From NCBI GenBank assembly GCA_027491255.1, contig JAIXWM010000025.1, positions 1-55,396 of the forward strand: a stretch of DNA of 55,396 nt, in the 5' to 3' direction. Within the stretch, counting starts at the first letter, position 1; each line of letters starts with the position of its first letter. The notes beneath the pieces were generated by a model that was not told the DNA's origin, made no database searches, and was given only the letters and a program-made list of their open reading frames with translations. Below, piece by piece: positions 35,270 to 46,576 of the stretch. Made by a program: the position numbers and the translations under genes. The stretch comes from Rubrivivax sp. Its GTDB lineage: Bacteria > Pseudomonadota > Gammaproteobacteria > Burkholderiales > Burkholderiaceae_C.

Positions 35270-36160
35270 TCAGCGCCGGGGGTCCAGCGCGTCGCGCAGC
35301 GCGTCGCCGACGAGGTTGAAGGCGAGCACGGTGACGAAGATCGCCGCGCCGGGGAACAGCGCCATCCACGGCGCCTGCGTCAGGAAGCGCTGCGCCGTGT
35401 TCAGCATCGAGCCCCAGCTCGGCGCCGGCGGTTGCTGGCCCAGGCCCAGGAATGACAGGCTGGCCTCGGCGATGATGGCCGAGGCGATGGTCAGCGTGGC
35501 CTGCACCAGCACCGGGGGCAGGATGTTGGGCAGAATGTGGCGCACGAGGATGCGCGCGCGCGGGTTGCCGACGGCGCGCGCTGCCTCCACCCAGTCCTCG
35601 GCCCGGGCCTGCAGCACCTGGCCACGCGCCAGCCGCACGAAGATCGGCGTGGCCGTGACGCCGATGGCGATCATCGCGTTGCTCAGGCTGGGCCCGAGGA
35701 AGGCCGCGAGCGCGATCGCCAGGATCAAGAAGGGGATGGCGAGCATGGCGTCGGTCAGCCGGCCGATCAGCATGTCGACCCAGCCGCCCACGTAGCCGGC
35801 CACCATGCCCAGCGGCAGCCCGACGGCCACCGCGATCAGCACCGCCACCAGCCCCGCCGCCAGCGAGGCGCGGGCGCCCCAGATCACGCGCGCAAGCAGG
35901 TCGCGCCCGACCTCGTCGGTGCCGAACCAGTGCGCTGCGCTCGGTGCCTTGCGCACCGCCGACCAGCTGGTGGCCAGCGGGTCGTAGGGCGCGAGCCAGG
36001 GCGCGAACAGCGCCAGCACCAGCACCAGCAGGAGCACTGCCGCGCCGAAGACGGCTGCCGGTCGGCGCGCGAACTGGCGCATTGCCCGCCGGGCGGGTGT
36101 CTCGACGGCGACCGGCCCCGACGGGGGCACGGCCGTGGCTTCGCTCGCCGCACCGCTCAT
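35270..36160 (-). CDS. Oligopeptide/dipeptide ABC transporter permease, DppC type
   Basis: This 296-residue permease has a 30-residue polar N-terminus, the motif FGTDEVGRDLLARVIWGAR and the EAA loop EAARAVGNPRARILVRHILPN, followed by SLSFLGLGQQPPAPSWG. It starts at 36160, overlapping the DppB stop as ATGA. It is the last gene of the leftward second oligopeptide-type importer and is paralogous to the permease at 13801-14667 but not close to it. Confidence 0.95.
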   Translation of the reverse strand: MSGAASEATAVPPSGPVAVETPARRAMRQFARRPAAVFGAAVLLLVLVLALFAPWLAPYDPLATSWSAVRKAPSAAHWFGTDEVGRDLLARVIWGARASLAAGLVAVLIAVAVGLPLGMVAGYVGGWVDMLIGRLTDAMLAIPFLILAIALAAFLGPSLSNAMIAIGVTATPIFVRLARGQVLQARAEDWVEAARAVGNPRARILVRHILPNILPPVLVQATLTIASAIIAEASLSFLGLGQQPPAPSWGSMLNTAQRFLTQAPWMALFPGAAIFVTVLAFNLVGDALRDALDPRR

Positions 36161-37098
36161 GCCCGCAGCCTCGGGTTGGCCAGCACGTACAGCACGTCGG
36201 CCAGCAGGTTGAGCAGGATGTAGACCGTGGCCGTCACCAGCACCACGCCCTGCACGACGGCGTAGTCGCGGTTGAAGACGGCGTCGACGATCAGCTTGCC
36301 CAGGCCCGGCACCGAGAACACCTGCTCGGTCAGCACCGCGCCCGACAGCAGCGTGCCGAATTCCAGCGCGCCCAGCGTGATCACCGGCGTCAATGCGTTG
36401 CGCAATGCGTGCCGCAGCACCACCTGCTGCTCGAGCAGGCCCTTGGCGCGCGCGGTGCGCACGTAGTCGGCCGCCAGCGCCTGCAGCAGCGCCGAGCGCA
36501 TGTGGCGCATCAGCACCGCGGCGATGCCCGAGCCGAGCACGAAGGCGGGCATCACCGTCGTGGCCAGCGACTGCCACGGGTCCTCGAACAGGCTGACGTA
36601 GCCCGAGGCCGGCAGCCAGCCCAGGCCCACCGAGAACAGGAAGATCATCATGATGCCGAGCCAGAAGTTCGGCGTCGACAGCCCGGCCAGCGCCACGACG
36701 TTGGCCGCGGCGTCCCAGGGCGTGCCTTTCTTCACCGCCGAGACGATGCCCGCCGGGATGCCGATCAGCAGCGCGAACAGCATCGCCATCGTGCCCAGCT
36801 GCAGCGTCACCGGCAGCTTCTCGGCGATCAGCTGCGACACCGGCTGCTTGATGCGCATCGACTCGCCCAGGTCGCCCTGCAGCACGCCGCCCATCCAGTA
36901 CAGGTACTGCATGGGCAACGGCTGGTCGAGCCGGTACTGGCGCCGGATCTGCTCGACGACCTCGGGGTCGCCCTCCTCGCCGGCCATCACCAGCGCCGGG
37001 TCGCCCGGCAGCAGCTGCTGCAGGCCGAAGATCAGCACCGACACGATGAACAGCGTCGGCAGCAGCTCGAGCAGGCGGCGGGGCAGGAAGTTCAGCAT
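36157..37098 (-). CDS. Oligopeptide/dipeptide ABC transporter permease, DppB type
   Basis: This 313-residue permease has the family pattern YRLDQPLPMQYLYWMGGVLQGDLGES (read as YRLDQPLPMQY and GDLGES), the RTARAKGLLEQQVVLRHALRN EAA-type loop and FSVPGLGKLIVDAVFNRDY. It is encoded 73 bp after the binding-protein gene and coupled to DppC by ATGA. It forms half of the transmembrane pore. Confidence 0.95.
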   Translation of the reverse strand: MLNFLPRRLLELLPTLFIVSVLIFGLQQLLPGDPALVMAGEEGDPEVVEQIRRQYRLDQPLPMQYLYWMGGVLQGDLGESMRIKQPVSQLIAEKLPVTLQLGTMAMLFALLIGIPAGIVSAVKKGTPWDAAANVVALAGLSTPNFWLGIMMIFLFSVGLGWLPASGYVSLFEDPWQSLATTVMPAFVLGSGIAAVLMRHMRSALLQALAADYVRTARAKGLLEQQVVLRHALRNALTPVITLGALEFGTLLSGAVLTEQVFSVPGLGKLIVDAVFNRDYAVVQGVVLVTATVYILLNLLADVLYVLANPRLRA

Positions 37099-37171
37099 CG
37101 CAGGGCGAGGGGGACGGACGGCGCTTCAGCAGCGGGTCAAGCGATCAAGCGGTCAACTGCCGGATCCAGGG

Positions 37172-38689
37172 TCACTTCAGCTTCAGGTCGGTGACCCGGA
37201 TCAGACCGTCGGGCATGACCTTGAACCCTTCCAGGCGCGGGCTGTGCGCGAACAGCAGCGCGCGGTGGTACAGGTAGATCACCGAGCCCTCGGCCAGCCA
37301 CTTGGCCGCGACCTGCTCGTACAGGCTCTTGCGCTCGGCCGTCGCCGTGGTCGCGCGCGCCTTGTCGAGCAGCGCGTCGACGGCGGGGTCGCAATAGCGG
37401 CCGTAGTTCAGCGGCCCCTTGCACGAGGCGAAGGAGAAGATGTTGCCGTCCGGATCGGTGCGACCGCTCCAGGCCAGCATGTACATCTGGAAGTTGCCCT
37501 TTTCGGCCTCGTTCAGCGAGGTCGCGAACTCGGTGACGCGGATCTTCAGGTCGAAGCCCACCTCGGCAGCCATCGACTGGATGACCTCGGCCACCGCCCG
37601 CGTCTCGGGGTTGTTGGGGACCATGAAGTCCAGCGCCAGCGGCGTGCGCACGCCGGCCTCGCGCAGCAGCGCCTTGGCCCGCGCGACGTCGCGCTTGGGC
37701 GTCGGGAACTTGGCCTGGTGGTAGGGGTTGGCCGGGCTGACCCACTGGTTGTTGGGCTGGTTCAGGCCGTTGAAGACCACCTGATCGAGCGCGTCGCGGT
37801 CGATCGCAAGTTCGAGCGCGCGGCGCACCCGGGCATCCTTGCCCAGCGGGCTGTTGGCCTTCTCGCCGTTGGCCACGTTCAGCGTGATGCCCTGGTAGCC
37901 GAGCTCGAAGCCGGTGGCCAGGCGCAGGCGGCTGTCCTTGCGCACCTCGGCCACGTCGGTGGCAAGCATGCGCTCGAGCAGGTCGAGCTGGCCCGAGCGC
38001 AGGTTGGCCAGACGCACGGTGGAGTCCTGGATCGGCCGGTAGACGATGCGGTCGACGTGGACGCGGCCCTTGTCCCAGTAGTCGGCGAAGCGGTCGACGA
38101 CGATGCGGTCCTGGGCCACACGCTCGGTGAACTTGAAGGGCCCGGCGCATACCGGCGCGTTGCCGAACTTGTCGCCCGCGGCCGCGGCGGCCTTGGGCGA
38201 GATGATCATGCCGGCGCGGTCGGTCAGCTGCGCCATCAGCGGCGCGAACGGCGTCTTCAGCAGCAGGCGAACCGTCAGCGGGTCCACCACCTCGACCTTG
38301 TCGATCTGCGCGATCTCGGCGCGGCGGAACGAGCCCTGCATCGTCAGGTGGCGGTCGAGCGAGAACTTCACCGCCTCGGCCGTCATGGTCTCGCCGTCGT
38401 GGAACTTCACGCCCGGGCGCAGCCGGATCGTCACGGTCTTGCCGTCGGCCGAGGTGGTGTGGCTGAGCGCGAGCTGCGGCACGATGTTGAGCTTGTCGTC
38501 TATGTCGAAGAGCTTGTCGCAGATCGACTTGAAGACGATGCGCCCGACGTAGGTGCGTCCCATCGTCGGGTCGAGGAGGTCGGGGTCTTCGGCCAGGCCG
38601 ATGCGCAGCGTGGTCTGCGCCGAGGCGGCGGCGGCGCTGCCCAGCGCCAGCGCCAGCAGCAGGCCCTTCAGGGAGTGGGAGAACTTCAT
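37172..38689 (-). CDS. Oligopeptide-type ABC transporter substrate-binding protein (family 5)
   Basis: This 505-residue periplasmic protein has a 24-residue signal peptide (ending SAAAASAQ). SBP family-5 hallmarks are EDPDLLDPTMGRTYVG, RLRPGVKFHDGETMTAEAVKFSL (seen as RPGVKFHDG) and NAPVCAGPFKF. It sits between the ATPase genes upstream and the permease genes downstream, so the importer is complete within one operon. The ligand is unknown; the linked DUF1028 gene may act on it. Confidence 0.94.
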   Translation of the reverse strand: MKFSHSLKGLLLALALGSAAAASAQTTLRIGLAEDPDLLDPTMGRTYVGRIVFKSICDKLFDIDDKLNIVPQLALSHTTSADGKTVTIRLRPGVKFHDGETMTAEAVKFSLDRHLTMQGSFRRAEIAQIDKVEVVDPLTVRLLLKTPFAPLMAQLTDRAGMIISPKAAAAAGDKFGNAPVCAGPFKFTERVAQDRIVVDRFADYWDKGRVHVDRIVYRPIQDSTVRLANLRSGQLDLLERMLATDVAEVRKDSRLRLATGFELGYQGITLNVANGEKANSPLGKDARVRRALELAIDRDALDQVVFNGLNQPNNQWVSPANPYHQAKFPTPKRDVARAKALLREAGVRTPLALDFMVPNNPETRAVAEVIQSMAAEVGFDLKIRVTEFATSLNEAEKGNFQMYMLAWSGRTDPDGNIFSFASCKGPLNYGRYCDPAVDALLDKARATTATAERKSLYEQVAAKWLAEGSVIYLYHRALLFAHSPRLEGFKVMPDGLIRVTDLKLK

Positions 38690-38702
38690 CGAAAGCTCCT
38701 GT

Positions 38703-39826
38703 TCAAGGGGGAGAGGAAGAAACGGTGGCGGTCGGGCCGCGCTGGAATGCGGCCTGCAGGCGCTGCAGCACGGCGTGCGAACGTTGGCGGCGCTGCGCCT
38801 CGGGGGACGCGAGGTCTGCCCGGTCGGACGCGGCGCCCGGCGCCACCCAGGGCGCGAGGCGGTCCGCGTGCCAGCAGGCGGCGCCGTGGAGCTGAGCGTA
38901 CAGCGATGGCGCCTCGGTGCGGCAGCGTTCGTCGGCGTGCGGGCAGCGGGTGTGGAAGCGGCAGCCCGGCGGAGGGGCGAGCGGGCTGGGCACGTCGCCG
39001 GCCAATACCGTGCGCGTGCCGCGGCGCGCCGGGTCGGCCACCGGCACGGCCCCGAGCAGGGCCCGCGTGTAGGGGTGGCGCGGCGCGGCGAAGACCTGCT
39101 CCGCGGGCCCGGTCTCGACGAAGCGGCCGAGGTACATCACCGCCACCTCGCTGGCCACCTGGCGCACCACGCCCAGGTCGTGCGAGATGAAGACATAGGC
39201 CAGCCCCAGCTCGCGCTGCAGGTCGGCCAGCAGGTTCAGGATCTGGGCCTGGATCGACACGTCCAGCGCCGACACCGGCTCGTCGCACACCAGCACCTTC
39301 GGCCCCGCGGCCAGCGCGCGCGCGATCGCCAGGCGCTGGCGCTGCCCGCCCGAGAACTCGTGCGGGTAGCGGCGCGCAGCCTCGGCCGGCAGGCCCACCT
39401 GGTCGAGCAGCCGGCGCACGCGCGCGGCGCGCTGCGCTGCCGGCACCACCGCATGCAACTGCAGCGGCTCGGCCAGCGTGTCGCCCGCGCTCATGCGCGG
39501 GTTCAAGGAGCCGTAGGGGTCCTGGAAGACCATCTGGATGTGCCGGCGCGCGCGCAGCAGCGCGGCCTCGTCGAGCGCCCGCAGGTCCTGGCCGTCGAGC
39601 TCGATGCGGCCGGCGTCGGGCTCGATCAGGCGCAGCAGCAGCCGAGCCAGCGTGGACTTGCCGCAGCCCGACTCGCCCACCACCGCCAGTGTGCGCCCGG
39701 CCGCGACCTCGAGCGAGACCCCGTCGACGGCGCTGACCACGCCGCGCGCGCGGCCGAACAGCCCGCGGCCGACCTCGAAGCGCTTGACCAGGCCCTCGGC
39801 GCGCATCACCGGCGCGGCGGGCGTCG

Positions 39827-39830
<4 letters not shown>
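38703..39830 (-). CDS. Oligopeptide/dipeptide ABC transporter ATPase, DppF type
   Basis: This 375-residue ATPase has Walker [11 protein letters not shown]-loop IQMVFQDPYGSLNP, signature FSGGQRQR, Walker B VLVCDEPVSALD and ISHDLG. The Cys-containing oligopeptide-ATPase tail follows (RFHTRCPHADERCR), and about 45 extra C-terminal residues after it lack recognisable features. The GTG at 39830 overlaps the DppD stop as GTGA, fixing the start. It works with the DppD-type ATPase of the same operon. Confidence 0.95.
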
Positions 39831-40851
<1,021 letters not shown>

Positions 40852-40855
<4 letters not shown>

Positions 40856-41625
40856 GCCCGGCCCCCGGCGGCCGCGGGCGCACTGGCGTCGGTGGCGCGC
40901 GAGCGGCTGGGTGTGCCGGCCTGGGCCTGCGTGGCCTGTGCGATCGCGGCCTCGATGACGCTGCGGTCCCAGACGCCGCCCGGGGCCTCGCGCGTGGCGA
41001 AGAAGCGCGCGAAGTGGACGAAGCGCTCGCGGCTGACGGCCTCCAGGCGCTCGAGCTCGGCCAGCGGGTCGTCGTGGTCGTCCACGCGCAGGTCCAGCGC
41101 CGGGTACTCCTGGTCGGTGTGGATGCGCAGCGCGGCCGACTGCCGGCCGCGCTTGTCGCCGCCGACGGCTTCACCGGCGCGCAGGGCCTGCACCAGGCGC
41201 CGCGCGAAGGGCAGGTGGGCGGCGCGCTCGTAGGCGGCGGCGGTCTCGTCCAGCACCTGGGGCCCGGCCAGCATGTTGCCGGCCACCGAGTAGCCTTCGC
41301 GCAGCAGGTGGCCGCACCAGGGCACGCAGCCCGCACCGGTGTGCGCGGCAAGACCACCGCGGGCGTCCTGCAGGTGCAACTGGCGCGTCGCGGCCCCAGG
41401 GTCGGAAGCGACCAGCGCGTCCAGCACCTGGTGCGCCGTCAGGCCTTCGCGCAGCAGCCGCAGCCCGCGCGGACCGAAGGTGGGGTTGATCAGCGCCTGC
41501 GTGGCCAGCGCGCCGACGCCACCGTCGGCGTGTGGGCACAGCGCCCCGACGGCGAAGAAGCGCGTAGCCACCGCGACGCCGAAGGCACCGGTGGCGGGAT
41601 CGCGGGCGACGAGGGACCAGGTCAT
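40852..41625 (-). CDS. DUF1028-family (Ntn-hydrolase-like) protein
   Basis: This 257-residue protein starts [27 protein letters not shown], the conserved N-terminus of DUF1028. The fold is Ntn-hydrolase-like and its activity is not established. Other conserved parts are [26 protein letters not shown] and the late acidic [15 protein letters not shown]. About 30 extra Ala/Thr-rich residues end the protein. It is first of the leftward operon that encodes an oligopeptide-type importer, a recurrent association that suggests hydrolysis of the imported peptide or amide (inference). An in-frame start at 41718 is possible but lacks family support. Confidence 0.85.
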
Positions 41626-41948
41626 GATTCGGCGGGGCAGCAGCGAGCGCCGGACGGTAATGGAATCGGCCTGCCGAGCGGCCTGCTCGGTCATTGGCTC
41701 TCGTGCTGCCTGCTGCATCGGACCCTGCGAGCTGCGGTTCCAGTCGGCCCGTTACGATGATCGGCAGGCGAGGGGTCGGGGCACGAGGAGTCGGTGCATC
41801 GGGTCGGCCCCGAGGTCGGGGCGCCTCGCCGCCGGAAGCCCTGCACTGCGAAACCATGAACGCAAGACCCCTGCGAGCACTGTCCGACCCAACCCGAGCG
41901 CCGCGCCCAAGCCGGGCGGCGGTGTCCTGTGCCCCGGGGGCCTGAACC
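41626..41948. other. Divergent intergenic region, 323 bp
   Basis: This gap lies between the leftward DUF1028 gene and the rightward CoA-transferase gene. CCCCGA-GG-TCGGGG at 41808-41821 is a small palindrome, and GAGG-x-GTCGG-like words recur three times between 41769 and 41820. No convincing promoter hexamers or coding frame of known family were found. Confidence 0.4.
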
Positions 41949-43166
41949 ATGACCGCCCTGCTCGAAGGCCTGCGCCTGGTCGAGTGCGCGTCGTTCATCG
42001 CCGCGCCCTCGTGCGCGTTGCACCTGGCCCAGCTGGGGGCCGAGGTCGTGCGCATCGACCCGGTCGGCGGAGGGCCCGACGTCGGCCGCTGGCCGCTGGC
42101 GCGCAATGGCGCGAGCCTGTACTGGGAGGGCCTGAACAAGGGCAAGAAGTCGGTCGCGATCGACCTGTCCAGGCCGGGCGGCCGGCAGCTCGCGGTCGAC
42201 CTGATCACCGCGCCCGGGCCGGACCGCGGCGTGTTCGTCACCAACTTCCCGAAGGGCGGCTTCCTCGGCCACGCCGCGCTGGCGCAGCACCGCCCGGACC
42301 TGATCACCGTGCGCGTGATGGGCTGGAACGACGGCGGCTCCGGGGTCGACTACACCGTCAACGCGTCGGTCGGCCTGCCCTTCATGACCGGTGGCTCCGA
42401 GAACGGCGAGGCGCCCGTCAACCACGTGCTGCCGGCCTGGGACCTGATGACCGGCGCCTACGCTGCCTTCGCCACGCTGGCCGCCGAACGCCACCGCCTG
42501 CGCACCGGCCAGGGGCAGGAGGTCACGATCCCGCTGTCCGACGTGGCGCTCGCCTGCCTGGGCCACACCGGGCAGATCGCCGAGGTGCTGGAACACGGCG
42601 ACCGGCCGCGCCACGGCAATGCGCTGTTCGGCGCCTTCGGGCGTGACTTCGTCACCGCCGACGGGCAGCGCGTGATGGTCGTGGCGATCACGCGCCGGCA
42701 GTGGACCGGCCTGGTCGCCAGCCTGGGTCTGCAGCCGGCCGTGGCGGCGCTGGAGGTCTCGCTGCAACAGTCCTTCGAGTGCGACGAGGGCCTGCGCTTC
42801 ACGCACCGCGACGCCCTGTTCCCGCTGTTCGAGCGCGCCATCGGCGCGCGCACGCTGGCCGAGGCATCGGCTGCCTTCGATGCGAACGACGTCTGCTGGG
42901 GCCGCTACCGCACCCTGTCGCAGGGCCTGGCGGGCGACTCCCGCCTGTCGCTGGACGCCGAGTTGTTCACGCACTTGCAGCACCCCAGCGGCCTGAGCTA
43001 CCCCGCGCCCGGCGCGATGGGCCGCTTCGGCGGCGTGCCTCGACTGCCGGCCGCGCGCGCGCCGCGGCTCGGCGAGCACACCGACGAGGTGCTGGCCCAG
43101 GTGCTGGGCTTGAGCGCTGCCCGCATCGGCGAACTGCACGACGCCGGCCTCGTGGCCGGTTCCTGA
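41949..43166 (+). CDS. Family III CoA-transferase, mesaconyl-CoA C1-C4 isomerase (Mct)-like
   Basis: This 405-residue CaiB/BaiF (class III) CoA-transferase resembles 2-methylfumaryl-CoA isomerase, which moves CoA from C1 to C4 of mesaconate within one molecule. Shared blocks, recalled from that enzyme, are [44 protein letters not shown] and NHVLPAWD. Asp165 in the last block is at the family's catalytic position. The next gene encodes methylsuccinyl-CoA dehydrogenase, whose product mesaconyl-C1-CoA is exactly the Mct substrate, which strengthens the call. Other intramolecular CoA transfers remain possible. Confidence 0.75.
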   Translation: MTALLEGLRLVECASFIAAPSCALHLAQLGAEVVRIDPVGGGPDVGRWPLARNGASLYWEGLNKGKKSVAIDLSRPGGRQLAVDLITAPGPDRGVFVTNFPKGGFLGHAALAQHRPDLITVRVMGWNDGGSGVDYTVNASVGLPFMTGGSENGEAPVNHVLPAWDLMTGAYAAFATLAAERHRLRTGQGQEVTIPLSDVALACLGHTGQIAEVLEHGDRPRHGNALFGAFGRDFVTADGQRVMVVAITRRQWTGLVASLGLQPAVAALEVSLQQSFECDEGLRFTHRDALFPLFERAIGARTLAEASAAFDANDVCWGRYRTLSQGLAGDSRLSLDAELFTHLQHPSGLSYPAPGAMGRFGGVPRLPAARAPRLGEHTDEVLAQVLGLSAARIGELHDAGLVAGS

Positions 43167-43195
43167 GCGTGCCTGGCCATGGTCCCGACCCTGCA

Positions 43196-44854
43196 ATGAC
43201 CCCCTCGAGCACCTCGGAAGCCTTTCTCGCACACCTGCGCGCCGTCGGCGCCGAGGCGCGTGATGTCGACGCCCAGGTGCGGCGTGCCGTCGCTGCCCGG
43301 TGCGCGCCCGGCGGCCGCGCCGATGCGCGGCTGCTGCAGGCGCACCAGCGCGCACTCCACGGCCTGGCTTGGGTGGCAAGCGCCGTGGAGGCCATCACCA
43401 CCGCCGCGCGCTGGGGCGGGCGGCTGGCCGAGGCCGGGCGGCTCGGGCCGCCCGAGGAGCTGGCGCTGACGCTGGGCATCGGCGAGTACCTGGCCCAGCT
43501 GGCCGGCGGCATCCCGATGTCGCAGAACGAGGTCTTCCGCCTCGCCGAGATCGGCCTCGGGGCGGCAGCGTCGGCCTGGGCGCAGCGCCCGGCCGTGCAG
43601 TGGTTCGTCGAGCGGGCGGGTCGGCCGCAGACGCGCCGGGCGCTCGTGGACGCCTGGGCCGAGGGTCGCGGGGTCGCCGAGACCACCTTCGACGACGACC
43701 TCGACCAGATCCGCGAGCAGTTCCGCCGCTTCGCCGCGAAGGAGATCGCGCCGCACGCGCAGGCCTGGCATCTGGCCGACGACCTGATTCCCGACGAGGT
43801 GGTGCGGCAGCTGGCCGAGCTGGGCACCTTCGGCGTCAGCATCCCGGCCGAGTTCGGGGGCATGGGCCTGGGCAAGCGGGCCATGTGCATCGTCACGGAA
43901 GAACTGAGCCGGGCCTGGATCGCCGCCGGCTCGCTGGGCACGCGCTCGGAGATCGCGGCCGAGCTGATCCTGGGTGGAGGCACCCCCGAGCAGCAGGCCC
44001 ACTGGCTGCCGCGCATCGCCTCGGGCGAGGTGCTGCCCACCGCGGTGTTCACCGAGCCCGATGCCGGCTCGGACCTGGGCTCGCTGAAGACCCGGGCCAC
44101 GCCGCTGGCCGACGGGCGCTGGCGCATCGACGGCAACAAGACCTGGATCACCCATGCCGCGCGCAGCGACCTGATGACGCTGATGGCGCGCAGCGAGCCC
44201 GGCACCGGCGACTACAGCGGCCTGAGCATGTTCCTCGCGCCCAAGCCCCGCGGCACCGAGGGGCGGCCCTTCCCGGCCCCGGGCATGAGCGGTGGGGACA
44301 TCCCGGTGCTGGGCTACCGCGGCATGCGGGAGTACGAGATCGCCTTCGACGGCTTCGAGGTGCCGGCCGACGGGCTGCTGGGCGGCGTGCGCGGCCAGGG
44401 CTTCCGCCAGCTGATGCAGACCTTCGAGGCCGCGCGGATCCAGACCGCCGCGCGCGCTGTCGGCGTGGCCTGGCGCGCCTTCGACCTGGCCTGGCGCTAC
44501 GCCGGCGACCGGCGCCAGTTCGGCCAGGCGCTGCAGGCCTTTCCGCGCGTGTCGGACAAGCTGGCGATGATGATCGCCGAGACCGTGATGGCGCGAGAAC
44601 TCACGCACTTCGCCGCCGAGGAAAAGGAGAAGGGCGCGCGCTGCGACATCGAAGCCGGCATGGCCAAGCTGATCGCCGCCCGCGTGGCCTGGAGCAACGC
44701 CGACACGAGCCTGCAGATCCACGGCGGCAACGGCTACGCGCTGGAGTTCGAGATCAGCCGCGTGCTGTGCGACGCGCGCATCCTCAACATCTTCGAGGGC
44801 GCGGCCGAGATCCAGGCCCAGGTTGTCGGTCGGGGGCTTCTGGCCAGGCCCTGA
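43196..44854 (+). CDS. mcd: (2S)-methylsuccinyl-CoA dehydrogenase
   Basis: This 552-residue FAD acyl-CoA dehydrogenase has the extended N-terminal helical domain (about 160 residues, with [13 protein letters not shown] and [16 protein letters not shown]) that marks Mcd of the ethylmalonyl-CoA pathway. The catalytic core follows, with [38 protein letters not shown] and the C-terminal [34 protein letters not shown], seen in parts. It oxidises methylsuccinyl-CoA to mesaconyl-C1-CoA, passing electrons to ETF. The ATG at 43196 is used; an in-frame GTG at 43169 would add nine residues. Confidence 0.82.
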   Translation: MTPSSTSEAFLAHLRAVGAEARDVDAQVRRAVAARCAPGGRADARLLQAHQRALHGLAWVASAVEAITTAARWGGRLAEAGRLGPPEELALTLGIGEYLAQLAGGIPMSQNEVFRLAEIGLGAAASAWAQRPAVQWFVERAGRPQTRRALVDAWAEGRGVAETTFDDDLDQIREQFRRFAAKEIAPHAQAWHLADDLIPDEVVRQLAELGTFGVSIPAEFGGMGLGKRAMCIVTEELSRAWIAAGSLGTRSEIAAELILGGGTPEQQAHWLPRIASGEVLPTAVFTEPDAGSDLGSLKTRATPLADGRWRIDGNKTWITHAARSDLMTLMARSEPGTGDYSGLSMFLAPKPRGTEGRPFPAPGMSGGDIPVLGYRGMREYEIAFDGFEVPADGLLGGVRGQGFRQLMQTFEAARIQTAARAVGVAWRAFDLAWRYAGDRRQFGQALQAFPRVSDKLAMMIAETVMARELTHFAAEEKEKGARCDIEAGMAKLIAARVAWSNADTSLQIHGGNGYALEFEISRVLCDARILNIFEGAAEIQAQVVGRGLLARP

Positions 44855-44930
44855 GCGGGCGGGCAGGCTGGGGGGCGCCCGTGCGCGGACGTCGCCCGCT
44901 GGCGTATCGGGCGGGAAGACCCCCCGCGGC

Positions 44931-45404
44931 TCACCCCACCCGGTAGACGTCGAGCAGCACCGCGTCGGCGCTGCGCTGGCCGCAGGCCAGGGCCAGCGTG
45001 CGGTTCAGGTGGTCCCAGGCTGCGGCGCCCGTGGTGAAGCGCATCGTGGTGCGAAAGAAATAGGCCTCGCGCGGCACCGCCTCGCCGCGCGCGAGCCGGG
45101 CCATGACCTCGGGCGGCCCGTGGCGCAGGCCCAGGCTCTGCACCTCGACAAGAGCGCCGTCGCGCGTGCGGATCGCATAGTGCGCGGCGATCTCGAGGGC
45201 GCCATCGGCGCGCGCGGTCTGCCAGTCCACGCCCCCCTCGACGACCTCGCCCTGCAGTTCGGGGCCGTCGACCTCGCCGCCAAGCAGGGGCACGTAGCGC
45301 CGCTCACCCAGCGGCGCACGGCCGAGACTGACGACGGGGCTGACGCGGCAGCGGACCTGCATCATCGGGTGCAGCGGCGGGGCGGGGGGCAGGAAGAGAT
45401 TCAT
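44931..45404 (-). CDS. DUF3237-family protein
   Basis: This 157-residue protein belongs to DUF3237 (UPF0311), a small beta-barrel family often found in aromatic and acid catabolism clusters. Typical segments are GERRYVPLLGGEVDGPELQGEVVEGGVDWQ (read as RYVPLLGGEV and GGVDWQ), GALEIAAHYAIRT and YFFRTTMRFTTG. The biochemical role of most members is unknown. It is convergent with mcd and lies downstream of the Bug gene on the same strand, so it probably belongs to the leftward cluster. Confidence 0.82.
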   Translation of the reverse strand: MNLFLPPAPPLHPMMQVRCRVSPVVSLGRAPLGERRYVPLLGGEVDGPELQGEVVEGGVDWQTARADGALEIAAHYAIRTRDGALVEVQSLGLRHGPPEVMARLARGEAVPREAYFFRTTMRFTTGAAAWDHLNRTLALACGQRSADAVLLDVYRVG

Positions 45405-45498
45405 CGCAAGATCATCTCATCTGCGGCGCCGGGGCCGCGAACCCATCGTTCGGCACGCCGCGGCGCGCCGGCCCCGGTGGCCTGGCTTGGCCCCGACC

Positions 45499-46476
45499 TC
45501 ACTGCAGCTTGATCCCCGCGTCGCGGATCAGCTTGCCGAAGCGGTCGAACTCCTGCTTGTTGAACTCGGCGAACTGCGCCGGCGTGATGTTGCCGGGCTC
45601 GCCGCCCAGGCCGCGCAGCTTCGTGTCGACGTCGGGCAGCCTGATCACGCGGGCCAGTTCGGCCTGCAGCCTCGCCACCACGTCGGCCGGCGTGCCGGCG
45701 GTGACGTACAACGCGTACCAGGTGCTCATGTCGGCGCCGCGCACGCCGGCCTCGGCCAGCGTGGGCACCTGCGGCAGCTGGCCCGAGCGCGCTGGCGTGG
45801 TCACGGCGAGCGGCTTGAACTTGCCGGCCTTGATCTGCGCCATCGCCGACGAGGTGGTGTCGAACATGATCTCGACCTGTCCGCCGATGATGTCCATGTG
45901 CGCCTGGGCGCTGCCCTTGTAGGGCACGTGCATGCTCTTGACGCCGGCCGCGGCGTCGAAAGCCTCACCAGCGATGTGCTGCGTGCTGCCCACGCCGGAG
46001 GACGCGTACTTGAAGGCACCGGGCCGGGCCTTCATCGCCTGCACCAGCTCGGCCACCGAGTTCACCGGCACCTGCGCGCCGACGACCAGCACATTGGGCA
46101 CGGTGACGATCAGCCCGATCGGCGTGAGGTCCTTGATCGGGTCGAAGGCCAGCTTCAGCAGGTGCGGCGCGATGGCCTGGCCGGTGTTCGTGGCCACCAG
46201 CAGCGTGTGGCCGTCGGCCGGGGCCTTGGCCGTCAGGTCGGCGGCGATGGTGTTGGACGCGCCGGGCCGGTTCTCGACCACCCAGGTGCCCTTCAGGCCC
46301 TCGGCGAACTTCTCGGCCAGCATGCGGGCGATGATGTCGGTGCCGCCGCCGGCATTGGCGCCCACCATCAGGCGCACGGTCTTGGTGGGGTAGGCGGTCT
46401 GGGCCTGCGCGGTGGCGACCCACGGGGCGGTCAGCGCACTGGCCAGCAGAGCGGCGGTGAAGGTCTTGCGTTTCAT
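45499..46476 (-). CDS. Bug/TctC-family tripartite tricarboxylate binding protein
   Basis: This 325-residue periplasmic protein has a 25-residue signal peptide (MKRKTFTAALLASALTAPWVATAQA) and the TctC/Bug fold. Hallmarks are YPTKTVRLMVGANAGGGTDIIARM near the N-terminus (read as KTVRLMVGANAGGGTD), ENRPGASNTIAAD, and GVGSTQHIAGE. No tctA or tctB membrane genes lie in the window, as is usual for the many orphan Bug proteins of Burkholderiales. They bind small carboxylates and may act as sensors. It sits below the PdxA-like gene. Confidence 0.93.
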   Translation of the reverse strand: MKRKTFTAALLASALTAPWVATAQAQTAYPTKTVRLMVGANAGGGTDIIARMLAEKFAEGLKGTWVVENRPGASNTIAADLTAKAPADGHTLLVATNTGQAIAPHLLKLAFDPIKDLTPIGLIVTVPNVLVVGAQVPVNSVAELVQAMKARPGAFKYASSGVGSTQHIAGEAFDAAAGVKSMHVPYKGSAQAHMDIIGGQVEIMFDTTSSAMAQIKAGKFKPLAVTTPARSGQLPQVPTLAEAGVRGADMSTWYALYVTAGTPADVVARLQAELARVIRLPDVDTKLRGLGGEPGNITPAQFAEFNKQEFDRFGKLIRDAGIKLQ

Positions 46477-46576
46477 CGTCGGTTCTCCTTGGGTAGGGTG
46501 GAAAGGTAAGCGCAGACGGTTCGCGCGGGCCTTGTCGCGGGCAGGCTGCGTACCCCGGTGTCGAGGCGTCAGGAAA

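Noticed and set aside
36650..39190. An 846-codon plus-strand open frame opposite the second peptide-importer genes
   Set aside because: Its residues are antisense to the convincing binding-protein and permease genes, with low-complexity Arg/Ala/Gly composition and no domain.
41014..41760. A 248-codon plus-strand frame upstream of the CoA-transferase gene
   Set aside because: It is mostly antisense to the DUF1028 gene and has no family features.
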